Assembly (NCBI GenBank): GCA_945271245.1
Contig: CALYPF010000021.1
Coordinates: 1-36,050 of the forward strand
Direction: 5' to 3'
Length of the DNA stretch: 36,050 nucleotides
From: an uncultured Enterobacteriaceae bacterium
Lineage (GTDB): Bacteria > Pseudomonadota > Gammaproteobacteria > Enterobacterales > Enterobacteriaceae
The first letter of the stretch is position 1, and each line of letters begins with the position of its first letter. This document shows positions 7,632-18,200 of the stretch, piece after piece. The translations under genes were made by a program, and so were the position numbers. Under the pieces are notes generated by a model. That model did not search any database. It saw only the letters and a list, made by a program, of their open reading frames with translations, and was not told the origin of the DNA.

Positions 7632-10162
7632 TACACATTCTCCCTGAATTCGGTTGTCAGTTGCTGTTGGTCGCCATCACCGATAAACCACATGGATTCT
7701 TCCGGCTGCGGCTTATCCGGTACGACATGCAAATCCACCGCTTCCTGTTCGCGGGTATAAACTGCAACAGTCCGGCCTTCTGCGTCACTGTACCCAGTAG
7801 CGTCCTGTCCGGACGGCGTTTTCAGACGATAAGGCATTCCTGCGAGAGGTTTGCCCTGCTCATCCTGCAGCTGGTAAACCGCAGAATAAATATGTGAGTT
7901 TCCCATGAGAGGAAACGAGATGTTCTGACTCGCCGGACGGAGCTTCTGCGTACGCTTGATGTTGCGGGTATAGGAGTGCGGCGTTCCGTACTCAATGCCA
8001 CCCGCCTCTATCTTCACGTAGCTGCCACCGCCTATCAGCGTCACCTTCTTTTTGCCGGCAAACAGGATGTCGCTCATGCTGCTGATGCTGAGCTTCTGCG
8101 CCGCACTCATATGCAGCCCACCGTTCTGTGCCTGCACCTGTACCGGGCCCTGGTCGGCGATAAGACTCAGCTTACCGCCCTGTGCAAACAACCCGAGGGT
8201 CTGTCCTGCCAGCAGCGCGGTATTGCCCAGCGAACCGGTGCTGATGTCCCCACCGGCATTAATGCCGATATTGTCGGTTGCGGCCAATTGCAGATGTTCA
8301 TCACTGGTAAAGGCCATGCCTTCCGGGGCCGTGAAGTGAATCACCTCGTTCAGCGGTTTCAGTCGTTCACTGAACATCGCTATCTGGCTGGCCACATCCG
8401 CTTCCAGCGCCAGTGCCTGTCGTTCGGCATCCGCCAGTTGAGCCAGACGCTGACGGCCCATTTCGATTTCTCTCAGGGCTTCATCCATGCTCAGCACATC
8501 GCCTTCGGCTTTGGGCTGACCCGTCGCCGTCACCAGCAGCCCTTTTGCCACACGGATGACACCGTATTCATCGGTACGCAGCTCAAACCCGGTGCCGCGA
8601 ACGTCGTTCTGCGTGTCCACAATATGCCCCTGATTCAGGGCAGTGGCACCAAACGGCGTACTCAGTGCAATATGCTCGGCCTGGCGCTGGTCTTCCATTC
8701 GCAGTTCATTATCCCCGGCTGTGCGCAGGATGTTCTGGCTACGGTTGTCGCGGGTGACCACATCGGCATGCTCTGAGTCATGGAAGGCATGGGCGATATA
8801 CGGGCGGTCCGGGTCACCACCGTCAAAGGCGATACCCACTTCCGTACCGGTGATAAGCGGGGTATGCCAGCCGTACGTATCCCCGGCATAGGGTTTGGCC
8901 TGGCGTACCCAGAGGTAGTTATAGCCGGGCTCTGCGTCTTCGCGGCTGAAATCCAGTTTCACCCGATAGCAGCCCTGGCTGTCCAGGTGCGCATACGGGT
9001 CATTCTTCTCTTCACTCTCCACGCGGGCCATCAGCGTCCCGGCAATCACCGGACGGGGCCCTGGCTCCGGCCGATAACAGAACTGCTCGCTGTAAGGCAT
9101 TCCCCACAGGGAGACATGAAGACGGGTATCGCGGGCCGCGCGGAAGGTGGCAAGCGTTATCACCATCCCCTCTTTCAGCTCCGGTACCTCACTGTCACCG
9201 GTCTCCAGCACCATGCCCGGCGTCAGGTGGCTGGCGTTACTGAACAGGTGCAGGCGGATGGCCTTGTTCAGTTCACGTTCGTGATGAATACGGGCATAGA
9301 ACGCCCCGCTTTCGGTTTCCGGTTCAGAGGAGGTGTCATCCCCGGCTTCGCGGTACGGGGCCGCATAACGGTAGTGTTCTCCAGTGGTGGCCGCCTCGTT
9401 TCTGACGCTGACGACGGCATTCATTGGCGTGCTGGCGGTGCGATAGTTGTAATCCTGGGTGGCCACGCGACCGGTCACCGTGTGGTGCCACACTCTGGCA
9501 TCCCATACGGCTTCCACTGCACCGTCATGGAGAGCAGAAGGCTCACGGTAAGGCAGGCGTACATCAAACTGATACTGCAGCTGGCTGTCGCCAAAGGTCA
9601 CCGTGTCCAGCCCGGTGGTGGTGTTCACCCCGGTGCGGAACCAGATACCGTCTTCGGCAAGGATGCGCTGGATAAACTGCAGGTCAGTCTCCCGCCACTG
9701 GGTAATAAGTTCCCTCGGTGGGTAGGTGCGTTCCAGCCGGAACGCAAAGTCTGAGCCCTCCAGCCCGTGGGCGCGCAGTATCTGCTCCACCAGTTCCGGC
9801 ACGGAGACATTCTGGTACACCGCACAGCGGCGGGTATGGGCGAGCAGCGCCAGGCGCGAGGAGAGCGTCACCGCAAAATGCGTCTGGTCTGCGGTTTCTT
9901 TCAGGTACTTAAAGCCGGTAATGATACCCTGCACCACACGGCCAGAGCGCATGCTGAGCGTGGCATACTTCAGCATCACATCCTGACGGGCAATGCCCTG
10001 CTGCGCGGTGGTGAACTCAATGGTCCATTTGAACGGCGCATTCAGCGCCTCTCGACCGTGGAAGTTCAGTACATCGGGCTTCAGAGGACTGTCATTTATC
10101 TCAAGCGTATAGCGGGTCTGCCCGTCAAACAGGGCCAGCCAGTTATCCTGCAGGGTGTCCAT
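7631..10162 (-). CDS. vgrG: VgrG spike protein 2 with C-terminal transthyretin-like adaptor
   Basis: An 843-aa VgrG (TssI). The trimeric spike tips the Hcp tube and carries effectors. In order: a gp27-like base (about 1-370, with RELITQWRETDLQFIQRILAE), a gp5 OB-fold (~380-470, with DGGDPDRPYIAHAFHDSEH), a helical insert, and a DUF2345 beta-helix needle (~590-720). A further domain at ~755-815 (SAVYQLQDEQGKPLAGMPY, then GYSDAEGRT) looks like a transthyretin-like fold. Such domains on VgrG bind effectors, as shown for Tle1 in enteroaggregative E. coli. The next gene is the VRR-Nuc effector, the likely cargo. It starts 4 bases after tssJ with an AAGGAG site. It is clearly paralogous to VgrG1 but diverged in sequence. 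Confidence 0.92.
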   Translation of the reverse strand: MDTLQDNWLALFDGQTRYTLEINDSPLKPDVLNFHGREALNAPFKWTIEFTTAQQGIARQDVMLKYATLSMRSGRVVQGIITGFKYLKETADQTHFAVTLSSRLALLAHTRRCAVYQNVSVPELVEQILRAHGLEGSDFAFRLERTYPPRELITQWRETDLQFIQRILAEDGIWFRTGVNTTTGLDTVTFGDSQLQYQFDVRLPYREPSALHDGAVEAVWDARVWHHTVTGRVATQDYNYRTASTPMNAVVSVRNEAATTGEHYRYAAPYREAGDDTSSEPETESGAFYARIHHERELNKAIRLHLFSNASHLTPGMVLETGDSEVPELKEGMVITLATFRAARDTRLHVSLWGMPYSEQFCYRPEPGPRPVIAGTLMARVESEEKNDPYAHLDSQGCYRVKLDFSREDAEPGYNYLWVRQAKPYAGDTYGWHTPLITGTEVGIAFDGGDPDRPYIAHAFHDSEHADVVTRDNRSQNILRTAGDNELRMEDQRQAEHIALSTPFGATALNQGHIVDTQNDVRGTGFELRTDEYGVIRVAKGLLVTATGQPKAEGDVLSMDEALREIEMGRQRLAQLADAERQALALEADVASQIAMFSERLKPLNEVIHFTAPEGMAFTSDEHLQLAATDNIGINAGGDISTGSLGNTALLAGQTLGLFAQGGKLSLIADQGPVQVQAQNGGLHMSAAQKLSISSMSDILFAGKKKVTLIGGGSYVKIEAGGIEYGTPHSYTRNIKRTQKLRPASQNISFPLMGNSHIYSAVYQLQDEQGKPLAGMPYRLKTPSGQDATGYSDAEGRTVAVYTREQEAVDLHVVPDKPQPEESMWFIGDGDQQQLTTEFRENV

Positions 10163-10166
10163 GAAC

Positions 10167-10694
10167 TTACTCCTTTACCGGCACCAGGGTCAGCCCGGTG
10201 CTGTTCAGCTGAATGGTACGCGGTTTATCCGGATCGAGGTCATCGCGGCTCAGCACCAGACGCCAGGTGTTGTTCTTTATGTCCGGACGGTTAAACAGCC
10301 CCACCACCGCCACATACTTAGCATCTTCGTCCATTGGCATATTGAGGGTCACGCTGCCTTTAGGCATCACCAGTAATGACTTGCTGGCGACGATGTCTTC
10401 TTTCAGTGTGGTGTCCGCATCGCGCAGCAGTTTCTGGTAATCGGCGGCATCCACCTTCTGGCGGTCTTTAAGCTGATACACCTGCACCATGGTGGCCAGC
10501 GGCGTCTGGCTTTCATCGGCATTGGCGGCAGCACGTGGCTCGAAGTCCAGGTGCAGCACCTTTATTTTTTTGTAGAAGATGGCCTTGGTTGCGCTGACGG
10601 TGCCGTCCGATACGGCCTGAGTCAGGCCACATGCGGTCAACAGGGAACAGAGCAGCATCAGTGCGACGCTGCGCGACAGGGAAGCGAAAGTCAT
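10167..10694 (-). CDS. tssJ: TssJ outer-membrane lipoprotein
   Basis: A 175-aa lipoprotein with an N-terminal signal and the lipobox LTAC, giving lipidated Cys22. Gly at +2 favours the outer membrane. The mature part is a small beta-sandwich, as in TssJ/SciN, with a typical C-terminal WRLVLSRDDLDPDKPR stretch. TssJ anchors the TssM periplasmic domain to the outer membrane as part of the TssJLM complex. An AAGGA ribosome-binding site lies ~8 bases before the ATG. It follows tssG after a 76-base gap in which no terminator is seen, and vgrG2 follows 4 bases later. Confidence 0.92.
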   Translation of the reverse strand: MTFASLSRSVALMLLCSLLTACGLTQAVSDGTVSATKAIFYKKIKVLHLDFEPRAAANADESQTPLATMVQVYQLKDRQKVDAADYQKLLRDADTTLKEDIVASKSLLVMPKGSVTLNMPMDEDAKYVAVVGLFNRPDIKNNTWRLVLSRDDLDPDKPRTIQLNSTGLTLVPVKE

Positions 10695-10770
10695 TCGTGG
10701 AGTCCTTTTCAGCCTTCAGAAACAGGGGTGTGTTGAATGTGTCTGGTGTTGGGTATTGCGTTCCGGAATA

Positions 10771-11850
10771 TCAGTCGAAACGGTAGCCACCGGGCTCTGC
10801 CGGTCGCAGGCTCTCACAGGTCAGCCCTTCATAAGTGCCCAGGCTCACGGTGAGGTGCGAGTGGGTTGCCGGACGGTCATGCTTCAGGCCAAGCACGCCG
10901 GTGCGGCCCAGCTGTACCCGACTTGCCTTACCCAGACGGGGTTCAGGCAGACAGCTTACCGGTACCGTGAGGCGAAGGCGTACATCGGAGCGATAACCCA
11001 TGTACACCCGCAGCAGCACCATCATATCAGTGTGCAACTGACCGCCGGGCAACCAGCCCTGTGCCTCCTGGGGGTTGTCGGTTGCCAGCATCAGCAGGAT
11101 ACGGCTGCAGGCCTCTTTCCCTGTTTTGCCAAGTGTGGCGCGCTGTGACAGCGACACGCGGTTGTCTTTACCGAGCCCGCTGCGGCTCTCCACAGGAACT
11201 TTCACCGGGTCCGGGCTGATAACCGTGGTCCGGGTCTCCGGGGCCAGCAGACTCACCAGCTGGCGGATGCCTTCGGCGTTTCGGGTTGGCAACCGCATGG
11301 TCCCCAGTAGCGCCAGGAAGCGGGAGACCGGCGTGGCAATCTGCTCCGCCGTACCCGGGATACCCAGCCCAACCAGACCCAGCAGGCACTGAGAAGTCTC
11401 ATCCACGCCGCCAGCTTCGAAGGTTGCCGGGTAAGCGTATTTGCGCCAGATACGGTAGTACTGGGTGTGGATACGGTGGCTGAAGATATCGAGAAACGCG
11501 GTGGTGGTCTCGTGTCCTTCCCGGCGCTGCGCAATATCATCGAGGTACGCCGTCGGCAGCGGGGAGTCTACCCCGTACAGTCCGAGGAAGGTGGTGCGCA
11601 CCGTCGGCGACAGATCCGGGTGGTCCTCGTCGGTTTCGACCGCCTTCAGCTCACTGACCGGGAATCCCATCCCCGGCCACGGGCGAAAACGCACCGGGTC
11701 GGCGGACAGTTTCTCGGTACTGCCCAGTTTCGGCGCATCCGGGTTTCCCTGCTCCAGCAACTGACAGAAGCGGTAGAAATTAACCCGCCAGATGTCACCG
11801 GCAAGCCGCTCCGTCAGCCCGGAATGTGCTGGCTGTGATTCTCTTTCCAT
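10771..11850 (-). CDS. tssG: TssG baseplate protein
   Basis: A 359-aa protein of the TssG/VasB family, a baseplate wedge component that forms a complex with TssE, TssF and TssK. Family features include the N-terminal WRVNFYRFCQLLEQ helix, VRFRPWPGMGFP, and LGLYGVDSPLPTAYLDDI. The start overlaps the end of tssF by 37 bases in another frame, implying coupled translation of the two partners. Length is normal. The internal start is set by MERESQPAHSGL at 11850; I see no better downstream choice that keeps the family N-terminus. Confidence 0.92.
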   Translation of the reverse strand: MERESQPAHSGLTERLAGDIWRVNFYRFCQLLEQGNPDAPKLGSTEKLSADPVRFRPWPGMGFPVSELKAVETDEDHPDLSPTVRTTFLGLYGVDSPLPTAYLDDIAQRREGHETTTAFLDIFSHRIHTQYYRIWRKYAYPATFEAGGVDETSQCLLGLVGLGIPGTAEQIATPVSRFLALLGTMRLPTRNAEGIRQLVSLLAPETRTTVISPDPVKVPVESRSGLGKDNRVSLSQRATLGKTGKEACSRILLMLATDNPQEAQGWLPGGQLHTDMMVLLRVYMGYRSDVRLRLTVPVSCLPEPRLGKASRVQLGRTGVLGLKHDRPATHSHLTVSLGTYEGLTCESLRPAEPGGYRFD

Positions 11851-13583
11851 CGCAGTCGTTTCCCTGTCGGTTGCAGTACCAGCGTGAGCTGATTGAAGAG
11901 GTGCACATCGGCGTACAGTGCAAAGAAGCGGTGCAGCATTTCGCCAAACAGCGTGACATCCCCTTCCCCGGCAAAATTGTCGGCATTGAGGGTGATTTCA
12001 ATGTCCACGCCGCGCAGCATAAAGCCCTTCTCAAAGCGACGAATAAGGGTGTGCTTCACGGCCACAATCGCCTCCAGGCGACGGCGGTTCATCTCGTCAT
12101 CGGTCCAGTCGTACAGTGCCAGCGTCCCGCGCAGTACCTCCGGGTTATCCATCATGCTTAAGAAACTGGAGCCCAGATGGCTCATGACCCGCCAGTGGAA
12201 ACGGTCACTGGCAGGCGGATAAAGCGGCAAAGTCGGCACCTTCAGGTTCATGACCCGAACCGGCACCTTGCCTGCCTTCACTACCCGGTCAAGCAGGGTG
12301 CTTTCCAGCGAGCGACGAGGCAGCTGGCCATTGGTGCCGGTGATGCGGATAGAGAGCGACTCCGGAGCCTGTGACAGTTGCTCCAGCTCGAACGACTTAC
12401 CACCAAGGATAAGCCAGGTGTCATACAGCCCCGAGGGTCCACGCTTGACGCGGGTGTGGAAGTAACGCTCCGGCGCATCAAAGCGCATCATGCCCCCACG
12501 GTGACGGAAACTGGTGAACGGTACATACGGGTGTTTGCCGTTTTTCACCGCCCCGTGAATGGCATCCACACTGTAGATTTCCGTATGACCGTCCTGCACG
12601 CGCATCGGGCGCAGCAGGTATTCGTTCTGCAGCGGGTCAGGCGTCAGTGGGTCCGCTTCCAGTGAGAACAGGTTAATCACCGGCGCACAGTGCAGACGAA
12701 AGTTTTCCGTCTCAAATGGCAGGTCTGACGGCCAGCCGCCGTCGAGCACAATATCAGTTTCAAACCAGGTGGTTTTCTGACTCAGTCCGGCAAGCTCCAG
12801 GCCTCTGAGTTCCACAAACATAAATTTCTCGCGGAAGCTGAAATACTCCAGCAGCAACTGATAACCACTGAACGCAGAATCACCCTTTGGCCACAGGCGG
12901 TCGCTGTCGTCAAAGCCCATTGGTTTACACCAGCCGTCGAAGCGGACTCGTTCCGCGTGGGTTTCAGCGTGGCGGACATACATTGCCTGCACCCGACGTG
13001 TCAGCGCCAGGTGCAGGGCCGAGGCCACCGGACTGTCGGCATCAAGATAAATAGCCACCTTCTCGATACCGGCACTGGTCCAGTCCACTTTGTCCGGGCA
13101 GTCGAAACGCAGACGAATAGCAGCGCGTCCATCGGGCTCGGTCTGCAGACGGGCCTCACTCAGATGCAGCGGCTGCAGCGGCACCTCGCGGGTGGTGCGG
13201 TACTGACAGACTGCCTTCTCTGGCCCGACAGGGCGTGACAGCACGGAAAATCCTTCTTCCAGCATTTCCATTTTGCGCAGCTGCTGCCACTCCGGGCTGA
13301 AGGCCACCACGGAGAGCGACGGGATGGTGCGCATGTAATGCGGCCACAGCAGGCTGACCAGCCCTTCGGTCAGTTCCGGCAGGTCATCATCGAGCTTTTC
13401 TCGCAGACGGCCCATCAGGAAAGCGAAACCCTCGAACAGACGCTCCACATACGGGTCACGTGCCCCGGTCTTATCCAGATTGAGCATGGCTGCCCGGTCA
13501 GGGTGGGCGCGGGCAAACTCTTTACCGGCTTCGCGCAGGTAGCGCATTTCGGCTTCGTAATAACGCAGGGTTAAATCATCCAT
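11814..13583 (-). CDS. tssF: TssF baseplate protein
   Basis: A 589-aa protein of the TssF/VasA family. The N-terminus is diagnostic: LRYYEAEMRYLREAGKEFA, DPYVERLFEGFAFLMGRLREKLDDD and LPELTEGLVSLLWPHYMR. TssF dimers with TssG form the clamp of each baseplate wedge. The ATG at 13583 has AGGA about 9 bases upstream. It follows tssA after 83 bases that contain a hairpin and an A/T homopolymer. The 3' end overlaps tssG. Confidence 0.93.
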   Translation of the reverse strand: MDDLTLRYYEAEMRYLREAGKEFARAHPDRAAMLNLDKTGARDPYVERLFEGFAFLMGRLREKLDDDLPELTEGLVSLLWPHYMRTIPSLSVVAFSPEWQQLRKMEMLEEGFSVLSRPVGPEKAVCQYRTTREVPLQPLHLSEARLQTEPDGRAAIRLRFDCPDKVDWTSAGIEKVAIYLDADSPVASALHLALTRRVQAMYVRHAETHAERVRFDGWCKPMGFDDSDRLWPKGDSAFSGYQLLLEYFSFREKFMFVELRGLELAGLSQKTTWFETDIVLDGGWPSDLPFETENFRLHCAPVINLFSLEADPLTPDPLQNEYLLRPMRVQDGHTEIYSVDAIHGAVKNGKHPYVPFTSFRHRGGMMRFDAPERYFHTRVKRGPSGLYDTWLILGGKSFELEQLSQAPESLSIRITGTNGQLPRRSLESTLLDRVVKAGKVPVRVMNLKVPTLPLYPPASDRFHWRVMSHLGSSFLSMMDNPEVLRGTLALYDWTDDEMNRRRLEAIVAVKHTLIRRFEKGFMLRGVDIEITLNADNFAGEGDVTLFGEMLHRFFALYADVHLFNQLTLVLQPTGKRLRWKENHSQHIPG

Positions 13584-13612
13584 GGACGGAGTTCCTGAGT
13601 GTAGAAAATATC

Positions 13613-13647
13613 AAAAAAAAACAGAACGCGTCATCAGAGGTGATGAC
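13613..13647 (-). repeat. Hairpin plus homopolymer T-run between tssA and tssF
   Basis: Read on the minus strand, a perfect 7-bp stem (GTCATCA/TGATGAC, 13630-13647, 4-base loop) is followed 8 bases later by nine T's (13613-13621). The gap between stem and T-run is too long for a classic intrinsic terminator. It may act weakly on transcript ends or stability between the two genes. Confidence 0.4.
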
Positions 13648-13666
13648 CAGCAATATCAGGGAACGA

Positions 13667-15283
13667 TTAACCGCACAACACCATCGCACGCGCCGGATCG
13701 AGGGCAATCAGCCCGGCCAGCAGGCTGTCCATTTCCGGGGCAAAACGGGCTTTGTCGCTTTCACTGCGCCCGGCTTTCATCCGCAGCAGTCGCAGGCGAC
13801 GGGCCTGCACATCGAACAGCAGCCCCGGCTCCCACTCATTCAGGGTCAGTTGCGGGGCACTGTCGGTGAGTTCACCGAGCAGGTGGAGGGCAAGCTCATT
13901 GCGCCCGTACTGTTCTGCCACCCGCGCCATGAGTAAACGGAGTAACCAGCGGCTGCGGGGAGAGACCATCTCCGGACGATTCTGAAGCCAGACCAGCGCC
14001 GCCTCCGGGCCATCGCGGTCACCTTTTTCCATCGCCTCTGCTTCCAGCGCAAATATGTCATCGGTCTGAGTTCCCTGCAGGACGGCGGGCTCTTCATTGA
14101 ACCCGGGCATGTCGTTGTTAACCTTTTCGGCAATCCAGTTGAGCGTCACCTCATCGGCGAGCGGCGTACCGTCATTCCAGGCGAGCGTTTCCAGTCCTGG
14201 CAGGCGTTTTAGCATCAGCTTCAGGTCGCTGAGCACGTAATCGGCCCAGTGCTCCCAGGGGGCACCCGCGCGACTCAGGCTCTGCCACAGGTACCACTGC
14301 AAATCGAGCCAGAAGCGGTTGCCGCCTTCGGTGAACATCACATCCACCTGTTCAATCAGTTCGGTCCAGCTCTGCTGCAGGTACAGGCGTTTCAGCTGCG
14401 CACGGTAGTCCGGTTTCGGGGGCAGTAAACGAGTCCGACCGCTGGCATCAAGCGCCGGTAACTGCGTCACCAGGTCCCAGCGGGCGGCTTTCATCATCCG
14501 GTGAGCCGCAAGCCAGCCCTGCGGCTGCTCCACCACCCAGCCGGACAACACGCGCAACTGGCGGACCAGCTCCACTTCCGATTTAACGGCGGTCGTAGCC
14601 GGTACGGCACTGCCTGATGTCGCGAAGGTTCCGACGTCGGTGGTTTCCTCCTGATGTGAGGTAGCCACCGGGGTATCAAGTCCGCCAACGCCGGCCAGGC
14701 GGGTTTCAAGAGTACGCAGCAAGCCGGTAAATGAGGGTTGATCGCTGTCTGACATCTTTGCCACAGCCTCTTCCAGCAGACACAGTGCGGCTGCCGTTCG
14801 GGCGGTATCTTCCCGCGTCACATCCGGCCAGCGCGAGAACGCGTCCAGCACCTTGTCACTGTTCAGCCATTCCAGTGCCGCCAGCCGGGCATTGCTGCGC
14901 AGGGGGTGACAGTGCTGCCCTGCCTGTTTCAGCATGGCGGTAAGCAGCACCAGGCCATCAGCCAGCCCGCTGTCGCCATCACGCTGCAGACGGGCAAAGA
15001 TATACCAGGTGACCACGCGGATATCACGGGCCTGGCAGGTCACAACCTGTTCAGCCAGACGGCAAAGCGTATCGGTATCGGTACCTGAGAGTTTGTTGAT
15101 TTCCTCACGCATCAGCTGGAAATCATCCTCATAGGTCGGATCGTCTCCTGCCCCGTTACCGGTTGAAAGCGGTATCAGCCAATTGTTCCAGAGCGAAAGA
15201 CTCTCCCGGGAATGTGCGAGCAGCGCAGCGCGCTGAGTCGCATCCGGGAGACACAGGCTCAGTAACGTTTCTGCCGTCGCCAT
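13667..15283 (-). CDS. tssA: TssA, sheath cap/assembly protein
   Basis: A 538-aa protein with an ImpA-type N-terminal region (residues ~10-150, including EDDFQLMREEINKLSG and VVTWYIFARLQRDGDSGL). The long C-terminal half is of VasJ/VasL type. TssA is recruited to the membrane complex, then rides the distal end of the growing tube and sheath. No membrane helix is present, in contrast to TagA. The start codon overlaps the stop of tssM by one base (TAATG). Central residues ~210-240 are Thr/Ser-rich and probably a linker. Confidence 0.9.
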   Translation of the reverse strand: MATAETLLSLCLPDATQRAALLAHSRESLSLWNNWLIPLSTGNGAGDDPTYEDDFQLMREEINKLSGTDTDTLCRLAEQVVTCQARDIRVVTWYIFARLQRDGDSGLADGLVLLTAMLKQAGQHCHPLRSNARLAALEWLNSDKVLDAFSRWPDVTREDTARTAAALCLLEEAVAKMSDSDQPSFTGLLRTLETRLAGVGGLDTPVATSHQEETTDVGTFATSGSAVPATTAVKSEVELVRQLRVLSGWVVEQPQGWLAAHRMMKAARWDLVTQLPALDASGRTRLLPPKPDYRAQLKRLYLQQSWTELIEQVDVMFTEGGNRFWLDLQWYLWQSLSRAGAPWEHWADYVLSDLKLMLKRLPGLETLAWNDGTPLADEVTLNWIAEKVNNDMPGFNEEPAVLQGTQTDDIFALEAEAMEKGDRDGPEAALVWLQNRPEMVSPRSRWLLRLLMARVAEQYGRNELALHLLGELTDSAPQLTLNEWEPGLLFDVQARRLRLLRMKAGRSESDKARFAPEMDSLLAGLIALDPARAMVLCG

Positions 15284-18200
15284 TATTCGTCTCCCGCCAG
15301 TGAAAGTGTGCTGTCGGCGGCACCGACGGCAAAGATGTTCTGCGGCAGGCTAAAGCCCTGCAGCTTGAGCAGCGCCAGCGGCCCGTCACCGACCTCGCTG
15401 CGCAGGATGAATTTCAGCGGATTACCGTCCGGGGTGATCCACACCAGCTGGGTGCGGCTGCTGTCGAGCGGAGTGATCAGCGCCTTATCCAGCAGGCGGA
15501 TAAACCCCCAGTTCCCCTGGTTGCTTTCATACAGGCGCATTTCGGTGTTCACTGAACGCCAGCTCAGGTCCGCACCGGGGTAATACGTATTACCCGGCCA
15601 GGTGAAACTCTGCCAGCTTTCCATCTGGTTGAAGTAATCCAGTTTCTGACCATCCAGCGTCAGCCAGGTGCGGGCCACATCGCGCGACGGTCGGGCCATC
15701 AGCTCGAAATGCACACCGGCATCGCCCTGGGCAAAGACGATATCCGAGATATCGGCCAGCTTATTGATAGCGGTAAGAAATGCGGGACTGATGCTCATTC
15801 CCTGACTGGCAGCCGGATCCACCACCCAGTGGCTGCCTTCCTGATGAAGGATGCCGCCGAGGTTAGTTTTGATAAATGCGGCAATACGCCCGGAGTCGCT
15901 GCGCAGGAACTGGGCCAGCAGCGGCAGAGAAGCATCGCTGCCTGTGGCCTTGAACGGATAGCGTCCGGCGAAGGCGGTGTTCCACTGCGAGACGATAGTG
16001 CTCTGCCAGCGGGCGTTAAGGCTACCTGCAGCTGGCGCCAGCACCTGACGCCAGGCCAGATCGAGTGGCTGCACAAACAGCGCCTGCCCGAAGCCATTCC
16101 ACTCCTGCCCGAGGCTTGCCGCCACCAGAGAGCCATAATCACGGGTGTCGGTCAGGTCAATGGCTTTGCCCTGGAAGACGGTCTGGGCCAGCATCTGCGC
16201 CATCGCCTGCAGATCAGGGGCACTGGTCACCTGCTGAAGCTTGAGACGTACCTGAGTCACGCGGGCAAGCCAGGACTGGAAGCTGAGGTTACCGTTTGAG
16301 CCGGTACCGTCCTTGCCGGCCATAAGACCCGTGAGCGGGCCAAACACGCCGTCCAGCGGGCCTTTGGGGCCCTGCGCCTGTTCGATAAACTGTTTTGCGT
16401 TCTTATTACGGCCCACCAGTTTTTTAGCTGAGTCCACCAGGGAGTCGGCCAGGGCTTCACCTTTGGCCCCGGTCTGACCCTGCCAGGCAAGGGTATTCAT
16501 CAGCGCCACCAGAGGGGACTGACGCACATCCGCCAGCAGGTTCAGTTGGGCGATGGCTTCGGAGAGCGACCCGGCGTCCTGCCACTGGATACTGTTGGCC
16601 ATGTTCAGCCAGGCGTTACCAAAATCAGTGAAGTAGCGTTCGGTCAGGCGCTGTTTCAGGGCTTCCGGTGAGATGTCACTGCTGGCCTGCTGCTTTTTGT
16701 CCGTCAGCACCCAGTCAATTTCATCACGGCGGGTTTTCACCACCTCATCAATGGCGTCCTGTACCTGCTCTTCCCACGCCTGGCGGGTGAACATCCCCGG
16801 CACCACTTCTTCCGAGGAGAACAGGGACGAGGCATCTGTATCGCCGGTCATATCCGCGAGGGTTAAATCCGGCCAGTTGCGCGCAATGCGCCCGAGCATC
16901 TCCTGATACAGGCCAGACTCGGCATTACGCTGACCAATCTGCTTGAGCAAAATCTGGCGTACGGTGCCCACCAGTTCACGGTCGGGAGTGATTTTCCACG
17001 CCGGGTGCGCCGGTAAGTTCTGCGCATAAAACCCGAGCAGCTTCGGTGCCTGCGTCTGCCACACAGCGTCAGATACGCCAGAGCGTGACGGCCAGGCTTT
17101 GAGCATATTACCGGCCAGCCAGTTCGCATCCGCTTTGTCCGGATGCGCCAGCATCAGATACCCTTTCAGCAGGTTATAGGTCTTCTGGGTGGCGGAGGTA
17201 CGCGCATCACTTGCCGGCGGCAGCTGCACAAAATCATTCAGCTGGCGGTGAAGCTCACTGGCCAACGCATCGCGCATCAGCGTCTGGTTGTTACGGGCGT
17301 ACAGTGGCCAGAGCATCTTCAGCGTGTCGCTGTCCTGATTCAGACCGAACCGGGTGTACCAGGGCGCACCATGAACTTCGCGGTTCTGCAGACGGGCAAT
17401 GGTCTGCTGCAGGAGAAGTTGATTACGCAGACGTTCGGGCAGTGGCTGTCGGGTATCGGCGGCGGTGCGTGCCGTATCCTGCGCCAGCCAGATTTGTGTG
17501 CGGTTGACAGAAAGTGACAGCAACGTACCCGCGCCCCACAACAGAATCAGCCCCAGCAGGACCAGGCGCAGAACTTTCTGCCAGTGGACACCGATTTTAC
17601 GGGTATGGGCCTGCAGGCTGTCTTCTTCCAGCGCCTGCCAGACCGGCGGCGACAGACGCGCATGGGGAACCGTAGTGGCACCCGGCAAGGCCGGGCTGAA
17701 CATCACCCCACGCAGACGGTAAGGAGCTGGCCCCGACATCAGCGTGGTCAGCAACGGGACCAGGGAGCGCCGCAGCGAGCCACGCAGGGCTTTTGACAGG
17801 CGCAACAGCCAGTGATGCTGTGAATTCTCCAGCAATGCTGCCACGCCGGGCGTCTGCAATTCGGACGACAGTGCCGCAAGCGTGGTACGGGTCTCATCTG
17901 CGGTGACACCCGGGCCAAACAGGGCTCCCGTTGGTGGAACGCCTTCACCATCATGCGCCCATGAACCTTCCCGGACGACCCACAGCCAGACCGGCAGCTG
18001 CCAGCCCAGCAGAGCATCGGTTTTCTGACGCACACGCGTCAACGTATCCTGTTTTGCAGTATCTGGCAGAGCCGCAGCATTCATCACCTGCACTACCCCG
18101 TCGAGTGGGCGCTGTGGGCGAACTGCTTTCAGCACCGACAGAAACTCGTCATCCGGCACGCTGTCAGACAGGCCACCGTGGATCAGCACAATCCCGTCAC

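Noticed and set aside
8780-9754. 324-aa plus-strand open frame
   Set aside because: Opposite vgrG2; no ribosome-binding site or family pattern.
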